5,066 nt of DNA from Actinomycetes bacterium (lineage in GTDB: Bacteria > Actinomycetota > Actinomycetes > Actinomycetales > Demequinaceae): assembly GCA_023428185.1 (NCBI GenBank), contig JAEYYZ010000182.1, forward strand, positions 1-5,066, in the 5' to 3' direction. The notes under the pieces were generated by a model that was given only the letters and a program-made list of their open reading frames with translations, was not told where the DNA came from and searched no databases. Both the position numbers and the translations under genes were made by a program. The first letter of the stretch is position 1; each line of letters begins with the position of its first letter. This document shows positions 5,045 through 5,066 of the stretch, one piece after another.

Positions 5045-5066
5045 GTCCCAAACCCACTCGCGTAGT
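5041..5066 (+). CDS. 5' end of the next operon gene, possibly an XRE-type HTH regulator (partial)
   Basis: Only nine codons are visible: MSPKPTRVV. The ATG overlaps the stop of paralog 3 (ATGA), and GAGG (5028-5031) lies 9 nt upstream, so it is a real, coupled start. Small XRE-family regulators in actinobacteria often open with KPTRV followed by an RELR segment and the helix-turn-helix. With the operator pair upstream of the operon, an autoregulatory repressor is a reasonable guess. Nine residues cannot prove it and the gene could be something else. Confidence 0.45.

Overview
The window is G+C-rich DNA with compact genes, strong G/C bias at third codon positions, GTG starts and 4-nt stop/start overlaps. 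This suggests an actinobacterium (Actinomycetota, perhaps Micrococcales-like). The lineage is inferred from base composition and protein flavour; no marker gene is present.

Layout, left to right. (1) 1-1044 (+) is the body of an aldo/keto reductase whose start lies off the left edge. It overlaps, in a TGATG stop/start, a 28-codon open frame (1044-1130) that looks like the N-terminus of a second aldo/keto reductase cut off after its glycine-rich first strand. (2) 1131-1500 is a gene-free stretch between convergent genes. It holds a perfect 22-bp inverted repeat with a 37-nt centre and 2.5 copies of a 23-bp tandem repeat, with no convincing U-tract terminator. (3) 1501-3111 (-) is a twin-ATPase ABC-F type protein. 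Its 5' leader contains a tiny upstream ORF and mutually exclusive stems, resembling a translation or transcription attenuator. (4) 3257-3577 (+) is a small antibiotic-biosynthesis-monooxygenase-fold protein, divergent from the ABC-F gene and probably transcribed leaderless. (5) 3578-5066 (+) is a tightly coupled operon. A consensus-like promoter is flanked by two matching 20-bp palindromes, followed by three consecutive paralogous small four-helix membrane proteins and then the first nine codons of another gene. That gene's opening residues (MSPKPTRV) resemble small XRE-type HTH regulators.

The most interesting part is the 3590-5066 block. Three diverged tandem copies of one membrane-protein family share an exactly spaced set of motifs (DxRDxE, 34 residues to the [DH][TS]FW box, 27 residues to a terminal YR[KR]G). 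Each copy's terminal YR[KR]G codons, or the bases just after them, supply the Shine-Dalgarno of the next gene. The palindromes cover the -35 box and the transcription start, as expected of a repressor site, and the regulator may be encoded at the operon's end. The function of the membrane proteins is unknown to me. The ABC-F gene and the monooxygenase-like gene are general-purpose accessory functions (ribosome protection or maintenance, and quinone or small-molecule chemistry), and nothing in the sequence ties them directly to the membrane operon.
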